The notes below the pieces were generated by a model. That model had not been told where the DNA came from. It saw nothing but the letters and a program-made list of their open reading frames with translations, and searched no databases. A DNA stretch of 64,000 nucleotides from Streptomyces venezuelae (GTDB taxonomy: Bacteria; Actinomycetota; Actinomycetes; Streptomycetales; Streptomycetaceae), in the NCBI RefSeq assembly GCF_008642375.1, contig NZ_CP029194.1, positions 7,744,501-7,808,500 of the forward strand, in the 5' to 3' direction. Made by a program: the position numbers and the translations under genes. Within the stretch, counting starts at the first letter, position 1; each line of letters starts with the position of its first letter. This document shows, in pieces, positions 19,292 through 27,914 of this stretch.

Positions 19292-20070
19292 CGGGCGACC
19301 TTTCCGGCGCGGCCGTCGAGGAACGCCCGCATCCTCTCCTGGGCGTCGGCGCTGCCGGCGGCGACGGCCGCCATGAGGGACTCGAGCAGGAGGCCGCCGG
19401 CGGGCGAGGCCTCGGCGATGCGGGGGAGCGCCTGGAGGACGGCGAAGTTGGTCAGCGGGGCGTTGGCCGCGATCCGCTCCGCGAGCTCCAGGGCCTTGGC
19501 GCGCGCGCCGCCCTCGTCGGTGAGGTAGTGCGAGAGGCCGACGGCCTGGCCCTCGGCGGCGTCGAGGACGCGGCCGGTGAGCATCATGTCCGCCATCCGG
19601 TGGGCCCCGATCAGCCGGGGCACGCGGACCGAGCCGCCACCGCCGACGAACAGGCCACGCTGCCCCTCCGGCAGGGCGTAGAACGTGGTCGGTTCGGCGA
19701 CGCGGAGGTGCGCGGCGGCCGCCAGCTCCAGACCGCCGCCGATGACCGCGCCCTTCAGCGCGGCCACCACGGGGACCCGTCCGCCCTCGATCGTGTCGAA
19801 CACCCGGTGCCACATGAGCGAGTGCTCCAGGGCCTCTTCGGTGGACCGCTCGGTCAGCTCGCCGAGGTCGAGCCCGGCCGAGAAGTGGTCGCCCTCGGCG
19901 TCCAGGACGACGGCCCGGACGTCGGGGCCAGGCCTGCGGAAGAACTCCTCGACACGCAGGACGGTGGCGTCGTCGAGGGCGTTGCGTTTGGCCGGGCGGC
20001 AGAGCGTCAGGACCGCCACTCCGTCGCGGCGGTCGATCGAAAGCGTGCTCAAGAAGGGCTCCTCAATCAT
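19288..20070 (-). CDS. Enoyl-CoA hydratase/isomerase (crotonase) family
   Basis: This crotonase-fold protein has CRPAKRNALDD, the oxyanion-hole strand DHFSAGLDLGEL and GAVIGGGLELAAAAH. It is the first gene of the operon. Two starts are possible. The ATG at 20070 has only a weak AGGA ahead. A TTG at 20052 has GAGGAG six bases upstream and gives a sequence beginning at STLSIDRRDGV, typical of the family, so I think TTG is the likelier start. The MarR-type operator copy overlaps the ATG. The product would be 254 residues from TTG or 260 from ATG. Confidence 0.88.
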   Translation of the reverse strand: MIEEPFLSTLSIDRRDGVAVLTLCRPAKRNALDDATVLRVEEFFRRPGPDVRAVVLDAEGDHFSAGLDLGELTERSTEEALEHSLMWHRVFDTIEGGRVPVVAALKGAVIGGGLELAAAAHLRVAEPTTFYALPEGQRGLFVGGGGSVRVPRLIGAHRMADMMLTGRVLDAAEGQAVGLSHYLTDEGGARAKALELAERIAANAPLTNFAVLQALPRIAEASPAGGLLLESLMAAVAAGSADAQERMRAFLDGRAGKVAR

Positions 20071-20082
20071 CAGGAATCCTGA
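20064..20082 (-). promoter_or_regulatory. MarR-type operator, copy 1 (hydratase side)
   Basis: TCAGGAATCCTGA at 20070-20082 is a perfect 6-1-6 palindrome. With its flank, the minus strand reads CAGGATTCCTGATGATTG, the same 16 bases as copy 2 in inverted orientation. It is immediately upstream of the probable TTG start and would block the operon promoter. Confidence 0.7.
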
Positions 20083-20123
20083 GTATCGGAGGGTGCCCCG
20101 CCGCCACACAAGGGGGTTTGCGC

Positions 20124-20129
20124 TAGAAT
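20124..20129 (+). promoter_or_regulatory. Putative -10 element of the MarR gene
   Basis: TAGAAT lies 6 bp before operator copy 2, so a repressor bound there would cover the expected transcription start. The -35 is not clear. Confidence 0.45.
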
Positions 20130-20135
20130 TTTCGA

Positions 20136-20153
20136 CAGGATTCCTGATGATGG
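20136..20153 (+). promoter_or_regulatory. MarR-type operator, copy 2 (regulator side)
   Basis: CAGGATTCCTGATGATGG contains the palindrome CAGGA-T-TCCTG and repeats copy 1 in the opposite orientation, 17 bases upstream of the regulator's GTG start. It suggests autoregulation by the adjacent MarR protein. Confidence 0.7.
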
Positions 20154-20170
20154 TGAGAAGGGGAGGGGAT

Positions 20171-20596
20171 GTGACGGACGCCGCTCCGCCGTCTCTGCTG
20201 TACTCGGTGAAACAGGTCGAGCTGGCCACCCGGGCCCGGCTCGACGAGCTGCTCAGGCCCTCGGGCGTGACCGCTCTCCAGTACACGGCCCTGACCGTGC
20301 TCGAACGCCGGGACGGCATGTCCTCGGCGGAGCTCGCCCGCAACTCCTTCGTCACGCCCCAGTCGATGTCCGACCTGGTCGGCGCCCTGGAGCGGCGTGG
20401 CCTCATCGCCCGCTCCCCGGACCGGGCGAGCCGGCGGCGGCACGTCATCAGCCTCACCGACGAGGGCCGCGCCCTGCTCGCCCTCCACGCGCCGGCCGTC
20501 CAGCACCTGGAGGACGAGATGCTCACTGGCTTCACCGCCCGCGAGCGCGCGGCCTTCCGCGACCTCCTCAACCGCGCCCGCGCGGCCCTCGGCTGA
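20171..20596 (+). CDS. MarR-family transcriptional regulator
   Basis: This 141-residue winged-helix protein has SSAELARNSFVTPQSMSDLV as the recognition region and RRGLIARSPDRASRRRHVIS as the wing, typical of MarR proteins that dissociate from DNA on binding a small phenolic or acyl ligand. The GTG at 20171 has AAGGGG seven bases ahead; the tandem ATGs upstream lie inside the operator. It is divergent from the four-gene acyl-CoA operon and, with twin operator copies between them, is the probable repressor of both. Its ligand is likely a substrate of the operon, perhaps an acyl-CoA. Confidence 0.92.
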   Translation: MTDAAPPSLLYSVKQVELATRARLDELLRPSGVTALQYTALTVLERRDGMSSAELARNSFVTPQSMSDLVGALERRGLIARSPDRASRRRHVISLTDEGRALLALHAPAVQHLEDEMLTGFTARERAAFRDLLNRARAALG

Positions 20597-20652
20597 CGCG
20601 ACGCCGGCGGCGGCCGCGCCGGCAGGGAACGGCCGCACCGACGGGAAGACCC

Positions 20653-21099
20653 CTACGGCTCCTGGACGACGGGCTCGACCACGAAGACCGGGATCTCGCG
20701 GTCCGTCCTCCGCTGGTAGTCCGCGTAGTCGGCGAAGGCCTCGACGGCCCGCTCCCACCACGCCTGCCGCTCCTCGCCCGTGACCAGCCGGGCCTTCATG
20801 TCCCAGGTCCGCGTGCCGTCGCGGAGCTCGACCAGGGGAGTGGCGACCAGGTTGTGATACCAGACGGGGTGCTCCACCGCCCCGCCGTTCGACGCCACCA
20901 GCGCGTACGCGCCCTCGTGCTCCACCCGCATCAGCGGCGTCTTGCGGAGCTTGCCGCTACGCGCTCCGACGTTCGTCACCAGGACCACGGGCAGGCCCCG
21001 CATCGTGGTGCCCTTCGTACCGCCGGACGACTCGTACAGCTCGACCTGATTGCGCACCCAGGCCGTCGGACTGGGCTCGTACTCACCTTCGAGGGGCAT
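20653..21099 (-). CDS. Deazaflavin (F420)-dependent nitroreductase family protein
   Basis: This 148-residue protein matches the Ddn-type split-barrel family: WVRNQVELYESSGG, LVTNVGARSGKLRKTPLMRV, HPVWYHNLVA, and ERQAWWERAVEAF near the C-terminus. Members use reduced cofactor F420 to reduce quinones or nitroaromatics. The ATG has AAAGGA five bases upstream. The longer open frame to 21582 is not supported. It appears monocistronic and converges on the MarR gene. Confidence 0.92.
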   Translation of the reverse strand: MPLEGEYEPSPTAWVRNQVELYESSGGTKGTTMRGLPVVLVTNVGARSGKLRKTPLMRVEHEGAYALVASNGGAVEHPVWYHNLVATPLVELRDGTRTWDMKARLVTGEERQAWWERAVEAFADYADYQRRTDREIPVFVVEPVVQEP

Positions 21100-21455
21100 G
21101 ACTGTCCTTTCGTCCGCGTCGCGGGCCGGTACCGGACACCGGCCCCGCTCGCCTGACGACGCTAGCCGACGCCCTGCCGTCCGTGCCCCTTCTGTGGCGG
21201 CCGCGGCGCGGGTGCCCTGCGGAACGCCGATCGGCGTCACCGTCCCGGCGGAACCAGGGCCGGGCCGCGGGTCCTCGATGTGTCGCACGGCTGTGTACAG
21301 GGGGTCTGTGGTCGGATGGGCGCCGCCGATGACGCCATCGAGAGTCCCCCTCCGACTTCCCGAAGGAATGTGCCGAAGGTGATCGGCGGGTGATTGTTCC
21401 GGATTCGCCTGCCGGTGGGAAGGGCGACAGGACCCGAGGGAAAAAGGGGCGTCGG
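21100..21455. other. Intergenic region between divergent nitroreductase and MoeA-like genes
   Basis: These 356 bp must hold both promoters. I see no convincing gene, long inverted repeat or recognisable RNA element in them. Confidence 0.6.
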
Positions 21456-22709
21456 ATGTATCGGATGCGTCAATGGATCGCCGCGGTCGAGGCCGAACTG
21501 GACAGGGAACGGGCCCTCGAAAGGCTGCTCGGTTCGGCCACTGGACGGTCGCCTGCACCTGCACCTGCACCTGCACCTGCACCGAAGCGGACCACCCATC
21601 GCGGACCGGGGCGGCAGGCCGTGGCGTGGGACCGGGCGCGCGCCCGTGCCCAGGACAGTGCCGGGCAGCCGCTGCCCGGCGTCACCCGCGAGCTCGACGC
21701 GGCCCTCGGCCACGCCCTCGCCGGACCGCTGACGGCCCTCACCGACCTGCCGCCGTTCGACACGTCGGCCATGGGCGGCGGCGCCCGTGTGCAGACGGGG
21801 GCCAGTGCCGTACTGCGCGGTGAGCACGGGGATGTAGGGGCGGACGACGGCCTGCTGGGCGACCGCTCGGGGAATCCGGGGGCCGGCGGCCCCGGCCGCG
21901 ACGTCCGTATGCGGGGGCAGGAGTGTCGTGCGGGGGAGGTGCTGCTTCCCGCCGGGACGGCCGTGACCCCGGCCGTCGTCGGCCTGGCGGCCGCCGCCGG
22001 GCACGACCGGCTCCTCGTCCACCGTCGCCCGCGCGTGGAACTCCTGATCCTCGGCGACGAGTTGCCGGAGTCCGGCCCGCCGAGGGGCGGTCGCGTCCGG
22101 GACGCGCTCGGCCCGCTCCTCCCGCCGTGGCTGGCCCGCCACGGCGCGGAGGTGATCTGCCGCCGTCCCGTGGCGGACGACCCCGGACGGCTGCGGGACG
22201 CCCTGCGCGGCTCCACCGCCGACGTCGTCGTCACCACCGGCAGTACCGCCGCCGGGGCGGTGGACCCCCTGCACGCCGTACTCGCGGAGTCGGGCGCACG
22301 GCTCCTGGTCGACTCCGTCGCCGTGAGGCCCGGTCACCCCATGCTGCTCGCCGAGCTGCCACCGCCCCCCGACGGCCGGCCCCGCCTCCTGGTCGGGCTG
22401 CCCGGACACCCCCTGGCAGCCGTCGCCGGAGCGGTCACCCTCGCCGTACCCCTGCTGCGCCGCCTCGGCGGCCACGCGGACCGGGACCCCGAGTCGTACC
22501 GGACGACCACCGCCTCGGCACTGCCCGGGCACCCGCACGACACCCGGCTCCTCCCTGTGCGGCGTGTGACGCACGGGATCCTGCCGCTCCCCTTCGACGG
22601 CCCGGCGATGCTGCGCGGGCTCGCGGTCGCCGACGGCCTCGCGGTCGTCCCGCCCGGCGGCGTGCCGGCCGGGGCCGACGTCGAGGTCCTGGACGTACCC
22701 GGACCCTGA
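21456..22709 (+). CDS. MoeA-like protein with degenerate active-site motifs
   Basis: This 417-residue protein aligns with molybdopterin molybdenumtransferase MoeA, which inserts molybdate into MPT. Key motifs are altered. The usual SAMDGYA reads SAMGGGA, losing the conserved Asp. The TSGGVSVG loop reads TTGSTAAG. VAVRPGHP and LPGHP are kept. A Pro-Ala stretch near residues 35-43 is coded by a CCTGCA hexamer repeat. The ATG at 21456 has AAAGGGG six bases upstream. It faces a molybdoenzyme gene end to end, so it may be a dedicated partner of that enzyme rather than the general MoeA. Confidence 0.8.
   Translation: MYRMRQWIAAVEAELDRERALERLLGSATGRSPAPAPAPAPAPKRTTHRGPGRQAVAWDRARARAQDSAGQPLPGVTRELDAALGHALAGPLTALTDLPPFDTSAMGGGARVQTGASAVLRGEHGDVGADDGLLGDRSGNPGAGGPGRDVRMRGQECRAGEVLLPAGTAVTPAVVGLAAAAGHDRLLVHRRPRVELLILGDELPESGPPRGGRVRDALGPLLPPWLARHGAEVICRRPVADDPGRLRDALRGSTADVVVTTGSTAAGAVDPLHAVLAESGARLLVDSVAVRPGHPMLLAELPPPPDGRPRLLVGLPGHPLAAVAGAVTLAVPLLRRLGGHADRDPESYRTTTASALPGHPHDTRLLPVRRVTHGILPLPFDGPAMLRGLAVADGLAVVPPGGVPAGADVEVLDVPGP
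21552..21583 (+). repeat. CCTGCA hexamer repeat
   Basis: Five perfect tandem copies of CCTGCA plus CC inside the MoeA-like gene encode a Pro-Ala run. Slippage by whole units would keep the frame. Confidence 0.9.
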
Positions 22710-22814
22710 GAACCAGCAGCGCCCCCCGTGGAGCACCGATGGAAGCCGCCGACTCCGCGGAACGCGCCCTCGCCGCCGCGGAGCAGCGCAGATACCGGCT
22801 CCCCGAACGGCTCG

Positions 22815-25163
22815 TCAGGCCGCCGGGCCGATCACGACCTTGACGTGCTTCATGATCGGCTGGTCGCTCTGCGTGCTGTAGTCGCCGAGCGCGCACAGCA
22901 CGTTCATCTCCGGCATGTAGCCGGCGGCGCAGCCCCGGGGGATGTCGTACGGGACGGCGAGGTAGCCCTTGAGGAACCGCCGGCTGCCGTCCTTCGCGAT
23001 GCTCGTGATGTCGACGGGCCCGAGGTCGGGGATGCCGCGCTCGCGCATGTCGGCCCGGTTCATGAAGACGAGCGTGCGGAGGTTCCTGATGCCCCGGTAG
23101 CGGTCGTTGTCGGAGTAGATCGTGGTGTTCCACTGGTCGTGCGACCGCATGGTGCCCAGCGCCAGGGTGCCGGGCGCGGGGACGACGTCGGGCAGGACGG
23201 CCGAGGAGAACTCGGCGCGCCCGGACGGCGTGAGGAAGACCAGTTCGCGGGCGGGCTGCTTGATGCGGAAGCCGAGGGGCAGCCGGACCCGCCGGTTGAA
23301 GTCCTCGAAGCCGTCGAGGGCGCGGGCCATCGTGTCGCGGATGCGGTCGTAGTCCTCGACGTACCACTCCCACGGCGTCGCACTGCCGGGCAGCGCCGCG
23401 CGCGCCATGCCCGCGACGATGGCCGGCTCGGAGAGCAGGTGCGGCGACGCGGGGCGCTTCATGCCGACGGAGAGGTGGACCATGCTCATCGAGTCCTCGA
23501 CGGACGTGCTCTGGATCCCCTTGCGCTGATGGTCCTTCTCGGTCCGGCCGAGGCACGGCAGGATCAGCGCCCGGCGGCCGTGGACGACATGGCTGCGGTT
23601 GAGCTTGGTGCTCACCTGCACGGTGAGGTCGCAGTTGGCCAGTGCGGCGTACGTGTACGGGGTGTCCGGGGCGGCCAGGGCGAAGTTGCCGCCCATCCCG
23701 ACGAACACCGTGACGTCGCCCTCGTGCATCGCCTTGATCGCGCGGACGGTGTCCAGGCCGTGCTCGCGGGGCGGCTCGATCCCGCAGGCCTCCGCGAGGC
23801 GGTCGAGGAACGCGTCGGAGGGGCGGTGGTCGATGCCGCAGGTGCGGTTGCCCTGGACGTTGCTGTGGCCGCGGACGGGGGAGGGTCCCGCGCCCTCACG
23901 CCCCAGATTGCCGCGCAGCAGAAGGAGGTTGACGATCTCCCGGACGGTGTCGACGCCGTGCTCGTGCTGCGTGACGCCCAGACACCAGCTGACGATGGAG
24001 CGGTCGGCCTCCCCGTACACCCGCGCCGCCGCGAGGATCTCGGCACGGCTCAGCCCGGACTGCTTCTCCAGCTGCTCCCACGACGCGGCCTCGCACACCG
24101 CGCGGTACTCGTCGAAGCCGGAGGTGTGACGGTCGATGAACTCCCGGTCCAGGGCCCTCGGATCGGTCTCCGACTGCTCCAGGATCGCCTTGGCCATGCC
24201 ACGCAGCAGCGCCATGTCGCCGCCGATGCGCGGCTGGAGGTTCAGTGTGCTGGTCTTCGTCGTCTTGAGAAGGGCCATGTCGAGGAAGTCATGGGGGACG
24301 ATCGCGCGGGTGGCGGCCGCCTCGACCAGCGGGTTGACGTGCACGATCCTCGCGCCCCTGTGGTGCGCCTCGGCGAGGGCGGTGAGCATCCGGGGCGCGT
24401 TGGAGGCGGCGTTGACCCCGAGGATGAACAGCGCGTCGGCGCTCTCCCAGTCCTTGAGGTCGACGGTCCCCTTGCCCGTGCCCAGTGAGGCCTGGAGGGC
24501 GCGGCCACTCGCCTCGTGGCACATGTTGGAGCAGTCCGGCAGGTTGTTCGTGCCGAGCTCGCGGGCCATCAACTGGTAGAGGAACGTCGCCTCGTTGCCG
24601 AGCCGGCCGGAGGTGTAGAAGGCCGCCCGGTGCGGGCTGTCCAGCTCGCGCAGGGCGCGGCCGACCGTCTCGAAGGCGTCCTTCCAGTCGATCGGGACGT
24701 AGTGGTCCGTGTCCGGGTCGTAGACCATCGGCTCGGTCAGCCGGCCCTGGTTCTCCAGGTCGAAGTCGCTCCACCCGGCGAGCTCGGTCACCGAGTGGGC
24801 GGCGAAGAACTCGCGTCCGACCCGCTTGCTCGTCATCTCCCAGGTGACGTGCTTGATGCCGTTCTCGCAGATGTCGAGCCGCAGCCCCTTGGTGTCGTCC
24901 GGCCACGCGCAGCCGGGGCAGTCGAACCCCGTGTTCTCGTGGTTCATCCGCATGATCGCCCGGGGCCCGTCCACCAGCGCGCGCTCGGCCACGAGGAAGC
25001 GCGTCACGCTCTTCGCGGCGCCCCAGCCCGCCGCGGGGTGGTGGTACGGGTGGAACTCCGGGTCGCCCTGGGGAGTGGGCCCCACACGGGCTTCCGGGTG
25101 CTCCGGTCGTTCAGGGGGTGCGGGGTGCTCCGGGCGTCCCTGGTCGTCGTCGACGGCATTCAC
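22815..25163 (-). CDS. FdhF/YdeP-type molybdopterin oxidoreductase alpha subunit
   Basis: This 782-residue protein is of the molybdopterin oxidoreductase family, YdeP/FdhF-like subgroup. It has the N-terminal GFDCPGCAWPDD, DCSNMCHEASGRALQ, GRIVHVNPL-type cofactor contacts, SPVRGHSNVQGNRTCGID and a C-terminal dinucleotide-binding domain (DQWNTTIYSDNDRYRG). The electron donor or substrate is uncertain; formate is only one option, and no selenocysteine context was seen. The GTG start at 25163 follows GGTGGAG. The first about 45 residues are a Pro/Glu/His-rich tail. It converges on the MoeA-like gene. Confidence 0.88.
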   Translation of the reverse strand: MNAVDDDQGRPEHPAPPERPEHPEARVGPTPQGDPEFHPYHHPAAGWGAAKSVTRFLVAERALVDGPRAIMRMNHENTGFDCPGCAWPDDTKGLRLDICENGIKHVTWEMTSKRVGREFFAAHSVTELAGWSDFDLENQGRLTEPMVYDPDTDHYVPIDWKDAFETVGRALRELDSPHRAAFYTSGRLGNEATFLYQLMARELGTNNLPDCSNMCHEASGRALQASLGTGKGTVDLKDWESADALFILGVNAASNAPRMLTALAEAHHRGARIVHVNPLVEAAATRAIVPHDFLDMALLKTTKTSTLNLQPRIGGDMALLRGMAKAILEQSETDPRALDREFIDRHTSGFDEYRAVCEAASWEQLEKQSGLSRAEILAAARVYGEADRSIVSWCLGVTQHEHGVDTVREIVNLLLLRGNLGREGAGPSPVRGHSNVQGNRTCGIDHRPSDAFLDRLAEACGIEPPREHGLDTVRAIKAMHEGDVTVFVGMGGNFALAAPDTPYTYAALANCDLTVQVSTKLNRSHVVHGRRALILPCLGRTEKDHQRKGIQSTSVEDSMSMVHLSVGMKRPASPHLLSEPAIVAGMARAALPGSATPWEWYVEDYDRIRDTMARALDGFEDFNRRVRLPLGFRIKQPARELVFLTPSGRAEFSSAVLPDVVPAPGTLALGTMRSHDQWNTTIYSDNDRYRGIRNLRTLVFMNRADMRERGIPDLGPVDITSIAKDGSRRFLKGYLAVPYDIPRGCAAGYMPEMNVLCALGDYSTQSDQPIMKHVKVVIGPAA

Positions 25164-25370
25164 GACTCTCCACCCTTCCGGCCTGCGGGCACGGGGAGGC
25201 GACACGGCTTTCCTCCGCAGGCTAGGTCCGGTGCGGGGCCCCTGCCACTCGACCACCGGGGCCCTCCCGACCGCCGCGTCCGGCCGGGCGGACCGCTCGG
25301 CGCGCGGATACGCTGACGCCGCCCCACTGCTTCGATATGCACCTTCTTGTCCCCTTCGATCGGGAGTCCC

Positions 25371-26366
25371 ATGGTCGACGCGCAGCCCGTCCTCACACCC
25401 CCCTCCCAGGCGGCCGTCTTCCTGGTGGCCACCGTGGCCCCCGGCGGAGAGACGGTCGCACGGGAGGCACTGCGGGACCTGTCGGGCCTGACCCGTTCGG
25501 TGGCGTTCCGGTCCCCCGAATCCGGGCTCCGCTGCGTCGCCGGAGTGGGGTCGGAGGCCTGGGACCGGCTCGTCGGCGATCCGTGTCCGCGCGACCTGCA
25601 CCCCTTCACGCCCCTGCGCGGCCCCCGCCACCGCGCGCCGGCGACCCCGGGCGACCTGCTGTTCCATCTGCGCGCCCGGCGCACGGACCTCTGCTTCGAA
25701 CTGGCCCGGCTGATCCTGGACCGGCTGGGCGGCGCGGTCACGGTCGTCGACGAGGTCCACGGCTTCACCTACTTCGACGAGCGCGACCTGCTCGGATTCG
25801 TCGACGGCAGCGAGAACCCCGCGGGCTCGGCCGCCACAGAGGCGGTGCACATCGGCGACGAGGATCCGGCTTTCCGGGGCGGGAGCTATGTCGTCGTGCA
25901 GAAGTACCTGCACGACATGACGGCCTGGGACGCCCTCACCGTCGAGGAGCAGGAACACGTCATCGGCCGCACCAAGCAGGCCAACGTCGAACTGCCCGAC
26001 GGCGTCAAGCCGTCCGACTCGCACGTCGCGCTCACCACGATCGTCGAGGACGACGGCACCGAGCGGCAGATCCTGCGCCAGAACATGCCGTTCGGCCGGG
26101 TCGGCAGCGGCGAGCTGGGCACGTACTTCATCGGCTACGCCCGCACGCCCGCCGTCACCGAGCGGATGCTGCGCAACATGTTCCTCGGGGATCCCCCGGG
26201 CAACACGGACCGCATCCTCGACTTCTCCCGCGCCGTCACCGGCTGCCTCTTCTTCGTGCCGAGCGCCGACCTGCTCGACGACCTCCCCGCCGCCCCGGAC
26301 TCGGCCGCCGCGAGCCCCGGGGAGTCCCTGGGCATCGGCAGTCTGAAAGGAGCCCCCGCGTCATGA
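25371..26366 (+). CDS. DyP-type heme peroxidase, encapsulin cargo
   Basis: This 331-residue dye-decolorising peroxidase has the GXXDG motif (GFVDGSENP), heme-region SDSHVALTT and distal Arg in LRQNMPFG. The last 16 residues contain GESLGIGSLKG, the encapsulation peptide that docks DyP inside encapsulin shells in Brevibacterium and Rhodococcus. The ATG at 25371 is preceded by GGGAG. The stop overlaps the encapsulin ATG (ATGA), so cargo and shell are made together. Its role is probably oxidative-stress defence in the nanocompartment. Confidence 0.95.
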   Translation: MVDAQPVLTPPSQAAVFLVATVAPGGETVAREALRDLSGLTRSVAFRSPESGLRCVAGVGSEAWDRLVGDPCPRDLHPFTPLRGPRHRAPATPGDLLFHLRARRTDLCFELARLILDRLGGAVTVVDEVHGFTYFDERDLLGFVDGSENPAGSAATEAVHIGDEDPAFRGGSYVVVQKYLHDMTAWDALTVEEQEHVIGRTKQANVELPDGVKPSDSHVALTTIVEDDGTERQILRQNMPFGRVGSGELGTYFIGYARTPAVTERMLRNMFLGDPPGNTDRILDFSRAVTGCLFFVPSADLLDDLPAAPDSAAASPGESLGIGSLKGAPAS

Positions 26367-27178
26367 CGACTCCCGACGTGACGAACAACCTGCACCGAGA
26401 ACTCGCCCCGATCACCCCCGCGGCCTGGGCGGAGATCGAGGAGGAGGCCCGCCGCACCTTCCGGCGCCACGTCGCCGGCCGTCGGGTCGTCGACGTGCCC
26501 GACCCGGCGGGCCCCGGACTCGCCGCCGTCGGAGTGGGCCACCTCACCGACATCGAGCCGCCCGCGCCCGGCGTCTCGGCGCGGCTGCGCGAGGCGCGGC
26601 CGATCGTGGAGCTGAGGGTGCCTTTCACCGTCTCCCGGGCAGCCGTGGACGACGTCGAGCGCGGCTCCAAGGACTCCGACTGGCAGCCCGTCAAGGACGC
26701 GGCGCGCACGATGGCGTACGTGGAGGACCGGACGATCTTCGACGGGTACGGCGCCGCCGGCGTCGACGGACTGCGCTCCCGGTCCTCCAACCCGGTGCTG
26801 CGGCTGCCCGCCGAGCCGCGCGAGTACCCCGACGCGGTCAGCCGCGCCCTGACGGCACTGCGGCTCGTGGGCGTCGACGGTCCGTACGCCCTGCTCCTCG
26901 GCGCCGACCAGTACCGGGCGGTCAGCGAGACCTCCGACCACGGCTACCCGGTCGCCGCCCACCTGGGCCGGATGCTCGACGGCTCCCCGATCTGGGCACC
27001 GGCCCTCAGCGGCGGCTTCGTCCTCTCCACCAGGGGCGGCGACTTCGAGCTGCTGCTCGGCCAGGACGTGGCGATCGGATACGCGGGCCACGACGCGCAC
27101 GGCATCGACCTGTACTTCCACGAGACGCTGACCTTCCTCGCCCACACCGACGAGGCCGTGGTCGTCCTGGAGGCCTGA
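26363..27178 (+). CDS. Encapsulin nanocompartment shell protein (family 1)
   Basis: This 271-residue protein has the linocin-M18/encapsulin fold markers: NLHRELAPITPAAWAEIEEE at the N-terminus, GRRVVDVPDPAGP, VELRVPFTVSR, and LLLGQDVAIGYAGHDAHGID near the end. These HK97-fold subunits assemble into icosahedral shells. The start overlaps the DyP stop by ATGA. The upstream-open frame is shadow. Cargo is the DyP peroxidase with its C-terminal targeting tag. Confidence 0.96.
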   Translation: MTTPDVTNNLHRELAPITPAAWAEIEEEARRTFRRHVAGRRVVDVPDPAGPGLAAVGVGHLTDIEPPAPGVSARLREARPIVELRVPFTVSRAAVDDVERGSKDSDWQPVKDAARTMAYVEDRTIFDGYGAAGVDGLRSRSSNPVLRLPAEPREYPDAVSRALTALRLVGVDGPYALLLGADQYRAVSETSDHGYPVAAHLGRMLDGSPIWAPALSGGFVLSTRGGDFELLLGQDVAIGYAGHDAHGIDLYFHETLTFLAHTDEAVVVLEA

Positions 27179-27181
27179 CCC

Positions 27182-27817
27182 GTGAACCGCCTGCTCGCCG
27201 ACGCCGTCCCGCGTCTCGTCGGAACGGCGGTCGCCGGGGCGGCGACCGGCGTGCTCGTCGGTTCCCTCTCGGACCCGCCGCTGGGCATCCTCGCCGGCAT
27301 CGCCGCGGCGGAGGCCCTCTTCGTCGCCGTGGGGTGGCTCGTGCTCTGGCCCATGGACGCGGCCGCCACCCATCGCAACGTCCGGCGGGAGGAGTTCCGG
27401 CCCGTCGTCGAGGAACTCGTCGTCGTCGGGACCGCCGTCTGCGGCCTCGTCGGCATCATCGTGATGCTCATGGCCGGCCGGTCGGACCTGGGCCACGCCG
27501 CCGCCGCGACGGCGCTCTGCGGCGTGTTCATGGCCTGGGCGGCGCTCCACCTGATGTACGCGACCCGCTACGCGTACGACTACTACGCCCTGCACCCCGG
27601 CGGCGGGATCGACTTCAACACCGACGCCCCGCCGCGGTACAGCGACTTCCTGTACTTCAGCTTCAACCTCGGCATGACCTACCAGGTCTCCGACACGAAC
27701 GTCTCGACGTCGTCCCTCCGCGCGACCGTCCTCCGGCACTGCCTGCTGTCGTACGTCTTCGGCGCCAGCATCCTGGCCACCACCATCAACCTGGTGACCG
27801 GCATCGTCACGGGCTGA
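27182..27817 (+). CDS. DUF1345 integral membrane protein
   Basis: This 211-residue protein has about five hydrophobic segments and the DUF1345 signature around HLMYATRYAYDYY and DFLYFSFNLGMTYQVSDTNV. The function of the family is unknown. The GTG start lies three bases after the encapsulin stop, so it is the third gene of the DyP-encapsulin operon. A membrane protein in an encapsulin operon is of interest but may be a passenger. Confidence 0.9.
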   Translation: MNRLLADAVPRLVGTAVAGAATGVLVGSLSDPPLGILAGIAAAEALFVAVGWLVLWPMDAAATHRNVRREEFRPVVEELVVVGTAVCGLVGIIVMLMAGRSDLGHAAAATALCGVFMAWAALHLMYATRYAYDYYALHPGGGIDFNTDAPPRYSDFLYFSFNLGMTYQVSDTNVSTSSLRATVLRHCLLSYVFGASILATTINLVTGIVTG

Positions 27818-27914
27818 GCCGGCGGCGCGGGCTGAGCGGGCGGCGTCCGGTCAGGTGCGCCACCAGGGCTCGCGAACGCAGCGGCTCTCCTCGCGGACGG
27901 CTCGGGCCGCGGGG

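Noticed and set aside
21552..21583. Short tandem repeats (also at 9116 and 58731) as possible CRISPR arrays
   Set aside because: Units of 6 or 12 bp with no spacers, all inside coding frames and encoding low-complexity residues.
22710..22814. Gene or RNA in the gap between the MoeA-like and molybdoenzyme genes
   Set aside because: The short convergent spacer shows no credible ORF or strong hairpin.
22815..24488. Long plus-strand frame opposite the molybdoenzyme gene
   Set aside because: Composition is typical of an antisense frame in GC-rich DNA, and the minus-strand protein has clear motifs throughout.
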